In this document: positions 1-8,481 of the stretch, in pieces
Numbering within the stretch: position 1 is the first letter of the stretch
Layout: every line of letters starts with the position of its first letter
Assembly (NCBI RefSeq): GCF_020554865.1
Contig: NZ_JAJCIC010000019.1
Coordinates: 24,188 to 88,187 of the forward strand
DNA: 64,000 bases
DNA from: Lacrimispora sp. 210928-DFI.3.58
GTDB taxonomy: Bacteria > Bacillota > Clostridia > Lachnospirales > Lachnospiraceae
Reading direction: 5' to 3'
The notes under the pieces: generated by a model
Told to the model about the DNA's origin: nothing
Database searches by the model: none
Seen by the model: the letters and a program-made list of their open reading frames with translations, nothing else
Translations under genes and position numbers: made by a program

Positions 1-150
1 GGCAGGAGAAGGCTGTCAGGTTTCCCGCCGGTGCAGTCCGTGTATGCGGATATGTATGTGGTAGATGAGCTTTGGCCGGACTTTCGGACAGCTCATGTGG
101 AGGAGGCGCTGGCCTGGTATTCCAGGCAGGATGTTACCCTGGGAGGATAA
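1..150 (+). CDS. C-terminal fragment of an unidentified protein
   Basis: An open frame runs from the first base of the window to a TAA at 148-150, giving 49 residues without a start. The peptide is rich in aromatic and charged residues (it contains DELWPDF and ALAWY) and has codon use like its neighbours, so it is probably the end of a real gene. I do not recognise the family. A half-copy of the glycan-cluster repeat begins two bases after its stop, which hints that the gene belongs to a similar locus. Confidence 0.5.
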   Translation, partial: GRRRLSGFPPVQSVYADMYVVDELWPDFRTAHVEEALAWYSRQDVTLGG

Positions 151-152
151 AG

Positions 153-190
153 GCATGCCGCCTATCCGGCGGCAGGACCTTTATAGTAAT
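153..190 (+). repeat. Half-copy of glycan-cluster intergenic repeat (copy C)
   Basis: This is the 3' half of the element seen in full at 6235-6347 and 13756-13868. It has the hairpin GCCGCC-TATCC-GGCGGC followed by AGGAC and a T-rich tail ending near TAGTAAT. The core of 22 bases is identical to the copy at 13834-13855. Confidence 0.7.
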
Positions 191-227
191 TTTCTACGAC
201 AAACAAACTGTTTTCTACATTTATAGA
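190..227 (+). promoter_or_regulatory. Putative LytTR-type direct-repeat binding site and -10
   Basis: Two 9-bp direct repeats, TTTTCTACG (190-198) and TTTTCTACA (211-219), are separated by exactly 12 bp. A 9-12-9 arrangement is the known layout of binding sites for LytTR-domain regulators such as AgrA. The second repeat abuts a possible -10 (TATAGA, 222-227). The next gene encodes a LytTR regulator, so autoregulation is a reasonable inference. Confidence 0.5.
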
Positions 228-292
228 CAGAACATGCCAGGGGGGTGTAAAATAGGAAGGATTAAATTGCACTACACTATGGGGAAATGTTT

Positions 293-1036
293 ATGATACG
301 AATTGCAGTTTGTGATGATAATTACCAGGTGTGCGAGCAACTGGAAAAGTATATAGAGTGTTTGGGAAAGGGCAGGGATATCGAGCAGGATATCTTTACA
401 TCTGGAATAGAGTTTGATGAAGCATTGCGGGAAAACCATTATGATCTGATATTTCTTGACGTGGTGATGCGTGATAAGAATGGCATTGAGCTGGGAAGGG
501 TCATACGGGAGGAGCTGCACGATGATTCCAGTCTGATCATCTATATATCTTCCTACGGACAAACATATGCCATGGAGCTGTTCCAGTTCCAGCCATTCTA
601 TTTTCTGAAAAAGCCGATTGATTCCGAAGCCTTCCAACACATTTTTTATAAAGCCTGTGAGAAAATTGAAGGAAATGCAGGGATTTTTGAATTTAAATCA
701 GGACGCACCATATACCGGATACCCCTAAAGGATATCCGGTATTTTGAGGGCGATAACCGGAGAGTCCGGATCGTCGTGGAAAATAATGTTTACCACTGTT
801 ACTCTACGATCGAAAAGCTCTTTTCAAAAATCCATATGGAGGAGGCCGGCTTTCTCCGCCTGCATAAATCCTATGCAGTCAATTTGAGATATGTAGCCTC
901 CTTCAGTGTCAGGAATGTGACTCTGTTTGGCGGTGAGAAATTTACCATCAGCGCCCCTTTTAAGGAAAATGCCTTAAGGCAGTATGATGCTTACTGCGAA
1001 AAGCTGGGGGCTGTCAGGCGGACTCAGCTCTCGTAG
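293..1036 (+). CDS. LytTR-family response regulator (AgrA/VirR type)
   Basis: The 247-aa protein has an N-terminal receiver domain (about 1-120) with the acidic pair in AVCDDN, the phospho-acceptor Asp in LIFLDVVM and the conserved Lys in FLKKPID. A C-terminal LytTR DNA-binding domain follows (about 135-235; YFEGDNRRV and FLRLHKSYAVN are typical). It should be a cytoplasmic transcription factor controlled by a sensor kinase not seen here. I chose ATG 293 because GGGGAA lies about 7 nt upstream, whereas ATG 287 lies on top of it. The 3' end overlaps the convergent kinase-like gene by 13 nt. Confidence 0.9.
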   Translation: MIRIAVCDDNYQVCEQLEKYIECLGKGRDIEQDIFTSGIEFDEALRENHYDLIFLDVVMRDKNGIELGRVIREELHDDSSLIIYISSYGQTYAMELFQFQPFYFLKKPIDSEAFQHIFYKACEKIEGNAGIFEFKSGRTIYRIPLKDIRYFEGDNRRVRIVVENNVYHCYSTIEKLFSKIHMEEAGFLRLHKSYAVNLRYVASFSVRNVTLFGGEKFTISAPFKENALRQYDAYCEKLGAVRRTQLS

Positions 1037-1626
1037 AGGCCTTTGATGATGTCGACCGTTTTTTCCATACCGAGGCGGCTGACATTGAGGAGCATCTGGT
1101 GGGATTCAATGGATCCCCATTTGTTTTGGGTATAATTTTCATAATATTTTTTGCGCTGCCGGTCCGTGGACTTGATAGCGTTCACTGCATCCTTTTCTGA
1201 AAAGCCGTACCGCTCCATGATGCGTTTGATCCGGTCCTCCATGGAGGCACAGAGGAAGACATCGATCAGTCCGGGATGATTTTGGAGCACGTAGTTTCCG
1301 CAGCGCCCCACGATGATACAAGGCCCCTTCGCGGCAAGGGCATCTATGATGATGGTCTGCGTCACATAGGTGCTGTCATTCAGTGAAAGGCCATAGCCGG
1401 TTACAGAGTTGGGCTCCTGGGAGATCTGGTAATTGGCAAGAAAACGGGACAGGGCAGTCTCATCTACTTTTTCTACGCTGACAGCAGATTGGCCCATTTT
1501 TTCGGCAGCCATTTCCACCAGGCTTCTGTCATAAAGGGGGATGCCCAGCTGTTTCGACAGACGCTCTGCGGCCTCATGCCCTCCGCTTCCAAATTGGCGG
1601 GCAATGGTTATGATCTTGTTACTCAT
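1024..1626 (-). CDS. Cytidylate-kinase-like family protein
   Basis: The 200-aa protein matches the cytidylate kinase-like family common in Clostridia. It opens with KIITIARQFGSGGHEAAERL, a P-loop variant (GSGG in place of GKS/T), followed by the LYDRSLVEMAAEKMG region and a lid-like segment DRIKRIMERYGFSEKDA. It is a likely cytoplasmic nucleotide-binding phosphotransferase, but the substrate is not established for the family and it should not be called Cmk. ATG 1626 has an AAAGGAG ribosome site upstream. It is convergent with the response regulator. Confidence 0.8.
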   Translation of the reverse strand: MSNKIITIARQFGSGGHEAAERLSKQLGIPLYDRSLVEMAAEKMGQSAVSVEKVDETALSRFLANYQISQEPNSVTGYGLSLNDSTYVTQTIIIDALAAKGPCIIVGRCGNYVLQNHPGLIDVFLCASMEDRIKRIMERYGFSEKDAVNAIKSTDRQRKKYYENYTQNKWGSIESHQMLLNVSRLGMEKTVDIIKGLYES

Positions 1627-1742
1627 AGTTTCACTCCTTTCTAAATGGTATAAGATATGAAAAGTGCACAAATTTATTTTCTTATATTTTATTATATCGC
1701 ACTATCTGCACAAAAGAAAGGGATAAAATTACGCATTTTCTT

Positions 1743-2165
1743 TTAATCTTCCAAGGGCTCTTTGGAAGCCGCGGCTTCCGCCGAAAGAGCCTGTCCGGCC
1801 TGGCGTTTTTCGCGCAGAAGCTCCCAGATGGTGTCATGCATCCAGTTTACGGTGTCGCTTAGGATTTTATTCTCCGTGTCCAGATTCATGATAACATTGT
1901 TCATTTCTGCGATCAGCTCACGGCTGTTGTATTTCTCATGGGGTATATTCAAACGTTTCAGCAAAGAAGGATTGGAATTCAGGATCTCCTGGGTCAGATA
2001 TTCATCCCGTTCCTCACATGACAGCTGCATAAATTCCAGATAATGCATTCTTACCATGAGCATGGCGCCAGGCGCCCCGCATTTGGGACACTGGGGATGA
2101 CGGGACGTGTGATAATAGGCATAGTGCCCGCATTTCGGGCAGTAAAACACAGCAAGCTCTCTCAT
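1743..2165 (-). CDS. Small zinc-ribbon protein of unknown function
   Basis: The 140-aa protein begins with a double CxxC zinc ribbon (FYCPKCGHYAYYH, then PQCPKCGAPG). The rest is a helical region rich in Glu, Asn and Leu (about 55-125), probably coiled coil. No enzyme motif is visible. The start at 2165 is preferred over 2180 because GGGAGGAAG precedes it. It lies in the same orientation as the kinase-like gene with a 116-nt gap. Function unknown. Confidence 0.7.
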   Translation of the reverse strand: MRELAVFYCPKCGHYAYYHTSRHPQCPKCGAPGAMLMVRMHYLEFMQLSCEERDEYLTQEILNSNPSLLKRLNIPHEKYNSRELIAEMNNVIMNLDTENKILSDTVNWMHDTIWELLREKRQAGQALSAEAAASKEPLED

Positions 2166-2263
2166 AACTTCCTCCCACATTTTATCATCACTATAATAAA
2201 TAGCGTATGAACTTCCAAATTATACCATTTTTTTCGGATTTTGAGTAAAAATCAGCAAAATAC

Positions 2264-2296
2264 ACAAAAAAGCAGCAGACTGTTTAGCTAGTCTGC
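2264..2296 (-). terminator. Intrinsic terminator of the cell-wall-binding gene
   Basis: On the minus strand a 7-bp stem GCAGACT/AGTCTGC with an 8-nt loop is followed by TGC and a run of six T. It lies just past the stop of the gene at 2413-3786. Confidence 0.75.
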
Positions 2297-2412
2297 CGCG
2301 AAAAATACCGTGCCATCCGCACCGCTGCCTGTGGAAAGATGAACGGATGAGCCACAGGCGCTGGTGGGAGGTATCGCATTGTTTGAAAGGTTATAGTGGG
2401 TGCCGCCGGATA

Positions 2413-3786
2413 TTACTGGATGATACCCTCCGTATTTACGGTCCAGATGGTTTCATTGGTATCCTTGAAATCCTTAAAGCCATTGCCTAACTCAGGCCTC
2501 TCACTGGATTTGGAGGTGGAGCCGGCCTTCTGCACAGCGCCGTTGGCGTTTACAAGATAGCGGTTTCCTTCAAATTCAGCAGGGGCAAAGCGCAGATCCT
2601 TGTCTGCATCCTGGCGCAGGCCGTAGATGTAGAGTGTGTTGTCCTTAATGCCGTGGTAGCCCTGGCCCTTCTTGGAGCCGTCTGTGTGGAAGAACCAGTT
2701 CTGAGTCTCGCCCAGATCCTCATCGTAGATCGTCTGCTTTCCGGTCTTCATCACGCCATTTTCATCAAAGAAGTAATTGGCAGAGAGGCCCTCGCCTGTA
2801 TTGACGACCTGCTTTCCGGTCTGCATTTCTCCCTTTGTATTGAAAGCATACTTCTTGGAATCAACGGTAAAGAGCTCTAAGCCGCTTTCGGCATGGTAGG
2901 GAGCGCCGTTTTTGAAGTAGAAATTGTAGAGCTCTCCGTCCTCGCTGAGATTCTCCACGCCCTCGATGGTCCTCCATCCGGATGCGCGTTTTCCGTCCTC
3001 ATCATAGTACTGATAGCCGGCAACGGTTGGCTCTGCGGACACGGCAGGAGCTGCCTCGGAAGGAGTTGCCTCAGAAGGAGTTGCGGCCTGGTCCTGGGCA
3101 GGGGCAGCTGCTGCAGGAAGCTTGAACCAGCCTGTCTGCATGCGGCCGTCTACAAAGGTGTAGTAGGCGCCGTCGATCTTTCTGTCGACCTCATTTTCAA
3201 CGCGCTTTCCGCTGTTGTCAAAGTAGTACCAGTATTCCAGAGTCTCAGGATCGTCTGTCTCTTCCTCCAGAAGGATCCATCCGGTCTTGCGGCTTCCGTC
3301 CTCGCCGAGATAGTAGTTGCAGCCGTCTACTGCGATGGAGCCTGTTTCCATGATGCTGTCCTCATTGAAATAGTACCACTGTCCGTTTATGGATGCCCAG
3401 GTGGATGTCAGCGCTTTTCCGTCTCTGCCGTAATAGTAGTATAAGAATTCCGGCGCGTCCTCCTCGGACCAGTAATCTTCGTTTTCTACGGAAACCCATT
3501 TCATAGAAACGCGTTTTCCGTCTTCTCCTACGTAATACTCATCAATCTGCATGTTGGAGGCGCGGATGCCATCGGAATCCAGGTAATACCAGTCGCTTCC
3601 GTTTTTCTTCCAGGTATCAGTCAGCGGATCGCCGTAGGAATCATAGTAGTACCAGTTGCCGTTCTCCTCTGTCCAGCCAACGTTTTTTGCGTAGACAGTG
3701 GACACATTTGGGAACAGGGAAGGGGTTACTGCTGCCATAAACATTGCAGTGGATAATACAGCCAGGGCTTTCATCTGTTTTTTCAT
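2413..3786 (-). CDS. Secreted cell-wall-binding repeat protein
   Basis: The 457-aa protein has a signal peptide (KKQMKALAVLSTAMFMAA, likely cut after VYA). Almost the whole mature part is made of roughly 20-residue aromatic repeats of the choline/glucan-binding type (NWYYYDSYG, DWYYLDSDG, WYYFNEDS, YWYYFDNSG and so on). A Pro/Ala/Thr-rich linker (about 225-250, APAQDQAATPSEA) splits the repeats into two blocks. No catalytic domain is visible, so it is probably a surface adhesin or scaffold held by teichoic acid or glycan. The gene has its own terminator downstream. Confidence 0.85.
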   Translation of the reverse strand: MKKQMKALAVLSTAMFMAAVTPSLFPNVSTVYAKNVGWTEENGNWYYYDSYGDPLTDTWKKNGSDWYYLDSDGIRASNMQIDEYYVGEDGKRVSMKWVSVENEDYWSEEDAPEFLYYYYGRDGKALTSTWASINGQWYYFNEDSIMETGSIAVDGCNYYLGEDGSRKTGWILLEEETDDPETLEYWYYFDNSGKRVENEVDRKIDGAYYTFVDGRMQTGWFKLPAAAAPAQDQAATPSEATPSEAAPAVSAEPTVAGYQYYDEDGKRASGWRTIEGVENLSEDGELYNFYFKNGAPYHAESGLELFTVDSKKYAFNTKGEMQTGKQVVNTGEGLSANYFFDENGVMKTGKQTIYDEDLGETQNWFFHTDGSKKGQGYHGIKDNTLYIYGLRQDADKDLRFAPAEFEGNRYLVNANGAVQKAGSTSKSSERPELGNGFKDFKDTNETIWTVNTEGIIQ

Positions 3787-3858
3787 AATTGATAATCTCT
3801 CCTTTTGAATATGTGTGGTTGGTTGTGGCCGAAAATCCGTTGTTGCATTACGTGGTTC

Positions 3859-3864
3859 ATTATA
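3859..3864 (-). promoter_or_regulatory. Possible -10 of the cell-wall-binding gene
   Basis: On the minus strand a perfect TATAAT lies about 75 bp upstream of the ATG at 3786. No convincing -35 is present at 16-18 bp, so this is a tentative call. Confidence 0.35.
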
Positions 3865-4008
3865 GCGGACAGGATACGCAAAAACTAGTGAAGGTTAATG
3901 GCAGTTTTGGAAGGCTATGGAGGGCGGGGGGAAGCCCCTGAAACACGGGAAAACGTAAGAAGCCAGGTTTTGTTAAGAGAAAAGACAGTATTATTTTTAT
4001 ATTTTTTA

Positions 4009-4017
4009 TGCTATACT
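4009..4017 (+). promoter_or_regulatory. Extended -10 promoter of the glycan operon
   Basis: TGCTATACT is an extended -10 (TGn plus TATACT) in a very AT-rich stretch. Transcription would start near 4024, exactly where the structured leader at 4022-4099 begins. No good -35 is visible, as is usual for extended -10 promoters. Confidence 0.5.
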
Positions 4018-4021
4018 CACC

Positions 4022-4099
4022 ATATGATGTTGGGGTCTAAAGGTACTTTGACCCCTATGATACCGGATTTCTGGCCTTTTGACCCTGGTATCACCATAT
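4022..4099 (+). ncRNA. Structured 5' leader, three-way-junction-like
   Basis: Three nested helices can be drawn. P1 is ATATG (4022-4026) with CATAT (4095-4099). P2 is GGGGTC-t-AAAG (4032-4042) with CTTTGACCCC (4046-4055). P3 is TGATACC (4058-4064) with GGTATCA (4087-4093). The arrangement closes into a compact three-way junction at the predicted 5' end of the transcript, 28 nt before the first ATG. It could be a riboswitch, a protein-binding leader or a remnant of a small palindromic element. I do not recognise a known family. Confidence 0.45.
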
Positions 4100-4126
4100 C
4101 GATCAAGAAGATGGGAGAGCGGGTTT

Positions 4127-6130
4127 ATGAAAATGAAAATTTCCAACTATATTGCTTCCAGATTAGTCCAGGCAGGTATCTGCCAGGCATTTATGGTGAC
4201 TGGCGGAGGTGCGATGCATCTGGATGATGCTCTGGGACACCAGGAGGGGCTCTGCTGTATTTACAATCACCATGAGCAGGCCTGCGCCATTGCCGCGGAG
4301 AGCTACGCCAGGATACACGGACGCATTGCGGCACTGTGTGTCACCACCGGACCCGGCGGGACCAATGCCATCACAGGCGTATTGGGAGGATGGCTGGATT
4401 CGATCCCCATGCTGGTGCTTTCCGGCCAGGTGCGCTACGACACCACAGCCCGCTGGTCCGGTATCAGGATCCGCGCCATGGGAGATCAGGAGTTTGACAT
4501 CTGCAAGTCCATTGACTGTATGACAAAGTATTCGGAAATGGTGATCGATCCCATGCGCATCCGCTATTGCCTGGAGAAGGCTCTTTACCTGGCACAGTCC
4601 GGACGTCCGGGCCCGTGCTGGCTGGATATTCCCTTAAATGTTCAGGGCGCCTTTGTGGAGGCAGAGGAATTGGCGGGCTTTGATGCGGCTGATTATGAAA
4701 ATGGCGGCGATGGCTGGGCAGGCCGGGGTGACGGGCATAAGATACCGGAGGATGAGGCAGGCCGCGGCGAATACCGCCAGGTGCTTCCAGGCAAGGTAAG
4801 CAGGGAGACGGCAGAGGAAGTGATCGCGAAGGTGCGGGCTGCGAAGCGCCCTGTGATCAATGCAGGCAACGGCATCCGCATTGCAGGGGCACATGAGGTG
4901 TTCATGGAAGTGACTGAGAAGCTGGGAATTCCTGTGATCACAGGCTGGGACAGCGAGGACTGCATGTACGATGAGCATCCCCTGTATATAGGCCGGGCAG
5001 GCAATATGGGAGACAGGCCAGGCAATTTTGCCATTCAGAACAGCGACCTTGTGCTGTCTGTGGGCAGCCGCTTAAGCATCCGCCAGGTAGGCTATAATTA
5101 TCAGACATGGGCCAGGGAGGCCTATGTGATCGTGAATGATATTGACGAGGAGGAGCTTAAGAAGCCTTCTGTGCACAGCGATATGAGGATCCATGCAGAT
5201 GCAAAGGATCTGCTGGAGCGGCTGGATGAGGTGCTGGATGATATCCTTGCAGAGGAAGGGGAGGCCCTCCCCGGCAGCCTGAGCCGTCCCGGCAGGAAGC
5301 AGGTGTTTGATGGCGGAGTGGGCCTTGGCGATATGAGCTGGAGTGAGACCTGCATCATGTGGAAGGAGGTCTACCCCGTAGTCCTTCCAAAGCATTATGC
5401 GGCGGGAGACGGGGAGCCGGCTAATGTGTATGCGTTTATAAAAGAGGTGAGCAGCCGCCTGAAGGAGGGACAGATCACCGTGGTGGGCAATGGCTCTGCC
5501 TGTGTGGTGGGAGGACATGCCTATGTTATCAAAAAGGGCCAGCGTTTTATCACCAACTCCGCGGTGGCAGCCATGGGCTATGATCTTCCGGCAGCCATCG
5601 GCGCCTGGGCTGCCTCCAGAAAACATGAGTGCTACAGCCAGAATGGGGACAGGAGCGGCGGGGATCTGATCTTAGTTACAGGGGACGGCAGCATCCAGAT
5701 GAACCTTCAGGAGCTGCAGACCATTATCCACCACAAAATGGGGATCAAGATCTTTGTGATCAATAATGGCGGCTATCATTCCATCCGCCAGACACAGAAG
5801 AATTTCTTTGGGGAGCCTCTGATCGGCATTGGTGTGGACAGCGGCGACTTGAGCTTTCCGGATATGGAAAAGCTTGCATGGGCTTATGGATATCCTTACG
5901 TATGCGCCCGCCACAACAGCGAGCTTTCAGAGGCAGTGGAGAAGACTCTGGCAGCAGAGGGGCCTGTGATCTGTGAGGTATTCGTTTCCATGGATCAGAA
6001 CTTTGAGCCGAAGTCCTCAGCCAAAAGGCTGCCGGACGGTACGCTGGTATCGCCGCCCCTTGAGGATCTGTCACCCTTCCTGCCGGAGGAGGAGATGGAC
6101 CGCAATATGATCATTCCCAGGATAAAATAG
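4127..6130 (+). CDS. ThDP-dependent acetolactate-synthase-like enzyme
   Basis: The 667-aa protein has the full fold of the pyruvate decarboxylase/acetolactate synthase superfamily. The N-terminal Pyr domain carries the catalytic Glu (HHEQACAIAAESYA, Glu50), then comes a central domain, and the C-terminal PP domain has the ThDP/Mg motif GDGS at about 519 with NN at 546-547. It is about 100 residues longer than ordinary IlvB because of hydrophilic insertions near 195-225 and 375-410. It is not next to ilvN or other branched-chain genes but to sugar-modifying genes. A role like YerE (acyl transfer from pyruvate to a keto-sugar) is therefore plausible, though unproven. ATG 4127 follows a GGGAGAG site. 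Confidence 0.8.
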   Translation: MKMKISNYIASRLVQAGICQAFMVTGGGAMHLDDALGHQEGLCCIYNHHEQACAIAAESYARIHGRIAALCVTTGPGGTNAITGVLGGWLDSIPMLVLSGQVRYDTTARWSGIRIRAMGDQEFDICKSIDCMTKYSEMVIDPMRIRYCLEKALYLAQSGRPGPCWLDIPLNVQGAFVEAEELAGFDAADYENGGDGWAGRGDGHKIPEDEAGRGEYRQVLPGKVSRETAEEVIAKVRAAKRPVINAGNGIRIAGAHEVFMEVTEKLGIPVITGWDSEDCMYDEHPLYIGRAGNMGDRPGNFAIQNSDLVLSVGSRLSIRQVGYNYQTWAREAYVIVNDIDEEELKKPSVHSDMRIHADAKDLLERLDEVLDDILAEEGEALPGSLSRPGRKQVFDGGVGLGDMSWSETCIMWKEVYPVVLPKHYAAGDGEPANVYAFIKEVSSRLKEGQITVVGNGSACVVGGHAYVIKKGQRFITNSAVAAMGYDLPAAIGAWAASRKHECYSQNGDRSGGDLILVTGDGSIQMNLQELQTIIHHKMGIKIFVINNGGYHSIRQTQKNFFGEPLIGIGVDSGDLSFPDMEKLAWAYGYPYVCARHNSELSEAVEKTLAAEGPVICEVFVSMDQNFEPKSSAKRLPDGTLVSPPLEDLSPFLPEEEMDRNMIIPRIK

Positions 6131-6181
6131 GCTCTCGGAATCTCCCTTGCAAATCCAGGCACAAAGAGATTCCAAGAGCCT
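6129..6181 (+). terminator. Long hairpin after the ThDP enzyme
   Basis: A 16-bp stem with one mismatch (AGGCTCTcGGAATCTC with GAGATTCCaAGAGCCT) overlaps the stop codon of the ThDP gene. There is no T-tract, so it may act as a partial terminator or mRNA stabiliser inside an operon. Confidence 0.55.
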
Positions 6182-6234
6182 ATTAAGGGATAGAGAGGCA
6201 TCCCGCAGGGTGAGAAAGCCGGAAGGCAGACAGC

Positions 6235-6347
6235 AAACCTGCATGCGCCCGGCGGGCGGACGCGCCACCACACCGTGAAAGTCCGGCGGGCGCACTTGGC
6301 GTACCTGAATACATGCCACCTGTCGGCGACGGGACTTTCAGAGTAAT
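6235..6347 (+). repeat. Glycan-cluster intergenic repeat, full copy A
   Basis: This 113-bp element matches the copy at 13756-13868 at most positions. The 5' half is closed by TGCGCCCG (6244-6251) pairing with CGGGCGCA (6287-6294). The 3' half is a hairpin CCTGTC-GGC-GACGGG where other copies have GCCGCC/GGCGGC, so the sequence differs while pairing is kept. It ends 21 nt before the next ATG. Confidence 0.7.
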
Positions 6348-6368
6348 AAAATCAAGAGGTGCAGTTTT

Positions 6369-7316
6369 ATGCATGTGATCATGACCGGGGCCACGAGCTT
6401 TATCGGAAAGGCCGTGACAAAGGAGTTTTTAGAAGCAGGCTGCCAGGTGACAGCTGTGGTGCGGCCTGACTCCCCTGGGCGGGAGCAGCTGGAGAGAGAA
6501 GGGAAGGTCAGGGTGATCCCCTGCAGCCTGGATAGGATAAAGGAACTGGAAAATATTGGAATATCAGAAAAGCTCGGAAACACAAGAGCAGCAGATGCCT
6601 GGCTCCACCTTGGCTGGGAAGGGGCAGGCAGTGCCAACCGCCAGAATCCGGAGCTTCAGGCGAAAAATATCGGCTATGCCATGGATGCCTTAAGGACGGC
6701 AGCCCGCTTAGGCTGCAGCCGCTTCCTGTTCTGCGGCTCCCAGGCAGAGTACGGCATCTGCCGGGGGCCTATGAGGGAAGATATGGAGTGCCATCCGGTC
6801 TCCGAGTACGGAAAAGACAAGCTGAAGGTCTGCGAGGAGGCATCAGCAGAGGGAAAACGGCTGGGGATCTCTTATATCCATGCCAGGGTGTTCAGTGTCT
6901 ACGGGCCTGGGGATCATCCCTGGTCCTTGGTTTCTACCTGTGTGGATACCTTTTTAAAGGGGGGCCACATGGAGCTGGGACCCTGTACGCAGATGTGGAA
7001 TTTCCTCTATATAAAAGATGCAGCAAGGGCACTTGCAAAGCTGCTGCTTGCGAAAGTGCCTGCCGGTGTGTATAATGTGGCAGGGGAAGATACCCGTCCC
7101 TTAAGAAACTATATCGAAGAGCTCTATGGTCTCTGCGGCAGCAGAGGCTCCTATGAGTTTGGAAACAGGCCCCCCAATGCAGAGGGGGTGGTATCCCTGA
7201 TCCCGGACCTGACAAGGCTGCGGGACACGGTAGGCTTTCGCCAGGAGATATCCTTTGAGGAGGGGATCCTGGAAATGATACAAGGGCTGAAGAAAGAGAG
7301 GAAGACAGATTCATGA
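6369..7316 (+). CDS. NAD(P)-dependent epimerase/dehydratase (extended SDR)
   Basis: The 315-aa protein is an extended short-chain dehydrogenase of the nucleotide-sugar type. It has the N-terminal Rossmann motif MTGATSFIGKA and the catalytic Tyr-Lys in SEYGKDK (about 158-164). It is paralogous to the gene at 8482-9510, with shared CHPVSEYGK/CHPINQYGK and FSVYGPGDHPWS/FSVYGYGDHPWS blocks. It should reduce, epimerise or dehydrate an NDP-sugar in the cytoplasm; the substrate is not deducible. GAGGTG precedes the ATG, and the stop overlaps the next start by 4 nt. Confidence 0.85.
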   Translation: MHVIMTGATSFIGKAVTKEFLEAGCQVTAVVRPDSPGREQLEREGKVRVIPCSLDRIKELENIGISEKLGNTRAADAWLHLGWEGAGSANRQNPELQAKNIGYAMDALRTAARLGCSRFLFCGSQAEYGICRGPMREDMECHPVSEYGKDKLKVCEEASAEGKRLGISYIHARVFSVYGPGDHPWSLVSTCVDTFLKGGHMELGPCTQMWNFLYIKDAARALAKLLLAKVPAGVYNVAGEDTRPLRNYIEELYGLCGSRGSYEFGNRPPNAEGVVSLIPDLTRLRDTVGFRQEISFEEGILEMIQGLKKERKTDS

Positions 7317-8446
7317 AGCGATGCATTGCCTGCGGTGCACCTCTATGGGAGACACCGCTGCTTACACTTGATAATATGCCGTCTTCGGCGCAGCATATGC
7401 CGGATGCGGATAATGTTGCGGAGGATAAGGGGCTTACATTGGATCTATGCCAGTGCATGGGCTGCGGGCTTGTCCAGTTTGACTGTGAGCCCGTGGACTA
7501 TTACAGGGATGTGATCCGGGCAGGCGGATTTTCAAAGACCATGGTGGAGCTGCGCAGATACCAGTATAAGCACCTGATCGAGACCTACCACCTGGAGGGA
7601 AAGAAATTCCTGGAGGTTGGCTGCGGCCAGGGCGAGTTTTTAAAGGTTCTGGAGGAGTTTCCGGTAAAGGCTTACGGAGTGGAGCATGATCCGGCTCTGG
7701 TGGAGCTGGCAAAGGCCCAGGGCCTGCATGTGGACCAGGGCTTTACAGAGACAGAGGATACGGTCTTTGCAGGAGGCCTTTTTGATGTGTTCCTGTCCTT
7801 TAATTTCCTTGAGCACCAGCCGGAGCCCAATACCATGCTCCAGGCCATTTACAGAAACTTAGAGGATGACGCTATGGGGCTGATCACAGTTCCCAGCTTT
7901 GAATATATCATGGACCACAACAGCTACTATGAGCTGATACGGGACCATATTGCGTACTATACCTTTGATACCTTGATGCCCCTTCTGGAGCGGAATGGCT
8001 TTCAGGTGCTGGAGTGCGAGGTGATCAACAGGGATACCCTGTCTGTGATCGTGAAGAAGCGTCCACAGACAGACACGGAGAATCTGTTAAAGTGCTATGT
8101 GAACCTGAAAAAGGAAATGGATGGTTATATGAAGTATTTAAAGGCCTGGAATAAGAAGGTGGCGCTCTGGGGAGCCAGCCACCAGGGCTTTACCTTGGCA
8201 GCTACCACAAAGCTGGGAGAGCGGGCAGAGTATATCATTGATTCCGCTCCCTTTAAGCAGGGGAAATTTGCTCCGTCCTCCCATCTTCCGATTGTGGCGC
8301 CTGCCCATTTCCATGAGAATCCGGTAGATGCCATCGTGATCACAGCGCCGGGCTATACGGATGAGATCGCAGCCTGCATACGGGAGCAGTTTGGAGAGCA
8401 GGTAGAGATCAGGGCCATGCGTTCCAATCATCTTGAGATGATATAA
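7313..8446 (+). CDS. Sugar C-methyltransferase-type SAM enzyme
   Basis: The 377-aa protein has the three-part layout of NDP-sugar C-methyltransferases (TylC3/NovU type). An N-terminal zinc-binding region has CIACGAPL and CQCMGCGLVQFD. A central SAM-binding Rossmann domain has FLEVGCGQGEFL (about 98-110). A C-terminal second Rossmann-like domain has VALWGASHQGFTLA (about 283-296). The family adds methyl from SAM to a keto-deoxysugar carbon, giving a branched sugar. It starts inside the stop of the preceding SDR gene (ATGA), so the two are translationally coupled. Confidence 0.8.
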   Translation: MKRCIACGAPLWETPLLTLDNMPSSAQHMPDADNVAEDKGLTLDLCQCMGCGLVQFDCEPVDYYRDVIRAGGFSKTMVELRRYQYKHLIETYHLEGKKFLEVGCGQGEFLKVLEEFPVKAYGVEHDPALVELAKAQGLHVDQGFTETEDTVFAGGLFDVFLSFNFLEHQPEPNTMLQAIYRNLEDDAMGLITVPSFEYIMDHNSYYELIRDHIAYYTFDTLMPLLERNGFQVLECEVINRDTLSVIVKKRPQTDTENLLKCYVNLKKEMDGYMKYLKAWNKKVALWGASHQGFTLAATTKLGERAEYIIDSAPFKQGKFAPSSHLPIVAPAHFHENPVDAIVITAPGYTDEIAACIREQFGEQVEIRAMRSNHLEMI

Positions 8447-8481
8447 CCGGCCAGAACCATTAGAGAAGGAGCAGAAAGCGG

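Noticed and set aside
1139..1321. 60-residue antisense ORF in the kinase-like gene region
   Set aside because: It lies in another frame of the same strand as the kinase-like gene and has no start support.
3898..4227. 109-residue ORF upstream of the ThDP gene
   Set aside because: It runs through the promoter and structured leader and overlaps the ThDP gene out of frame; composition is not protein-like.
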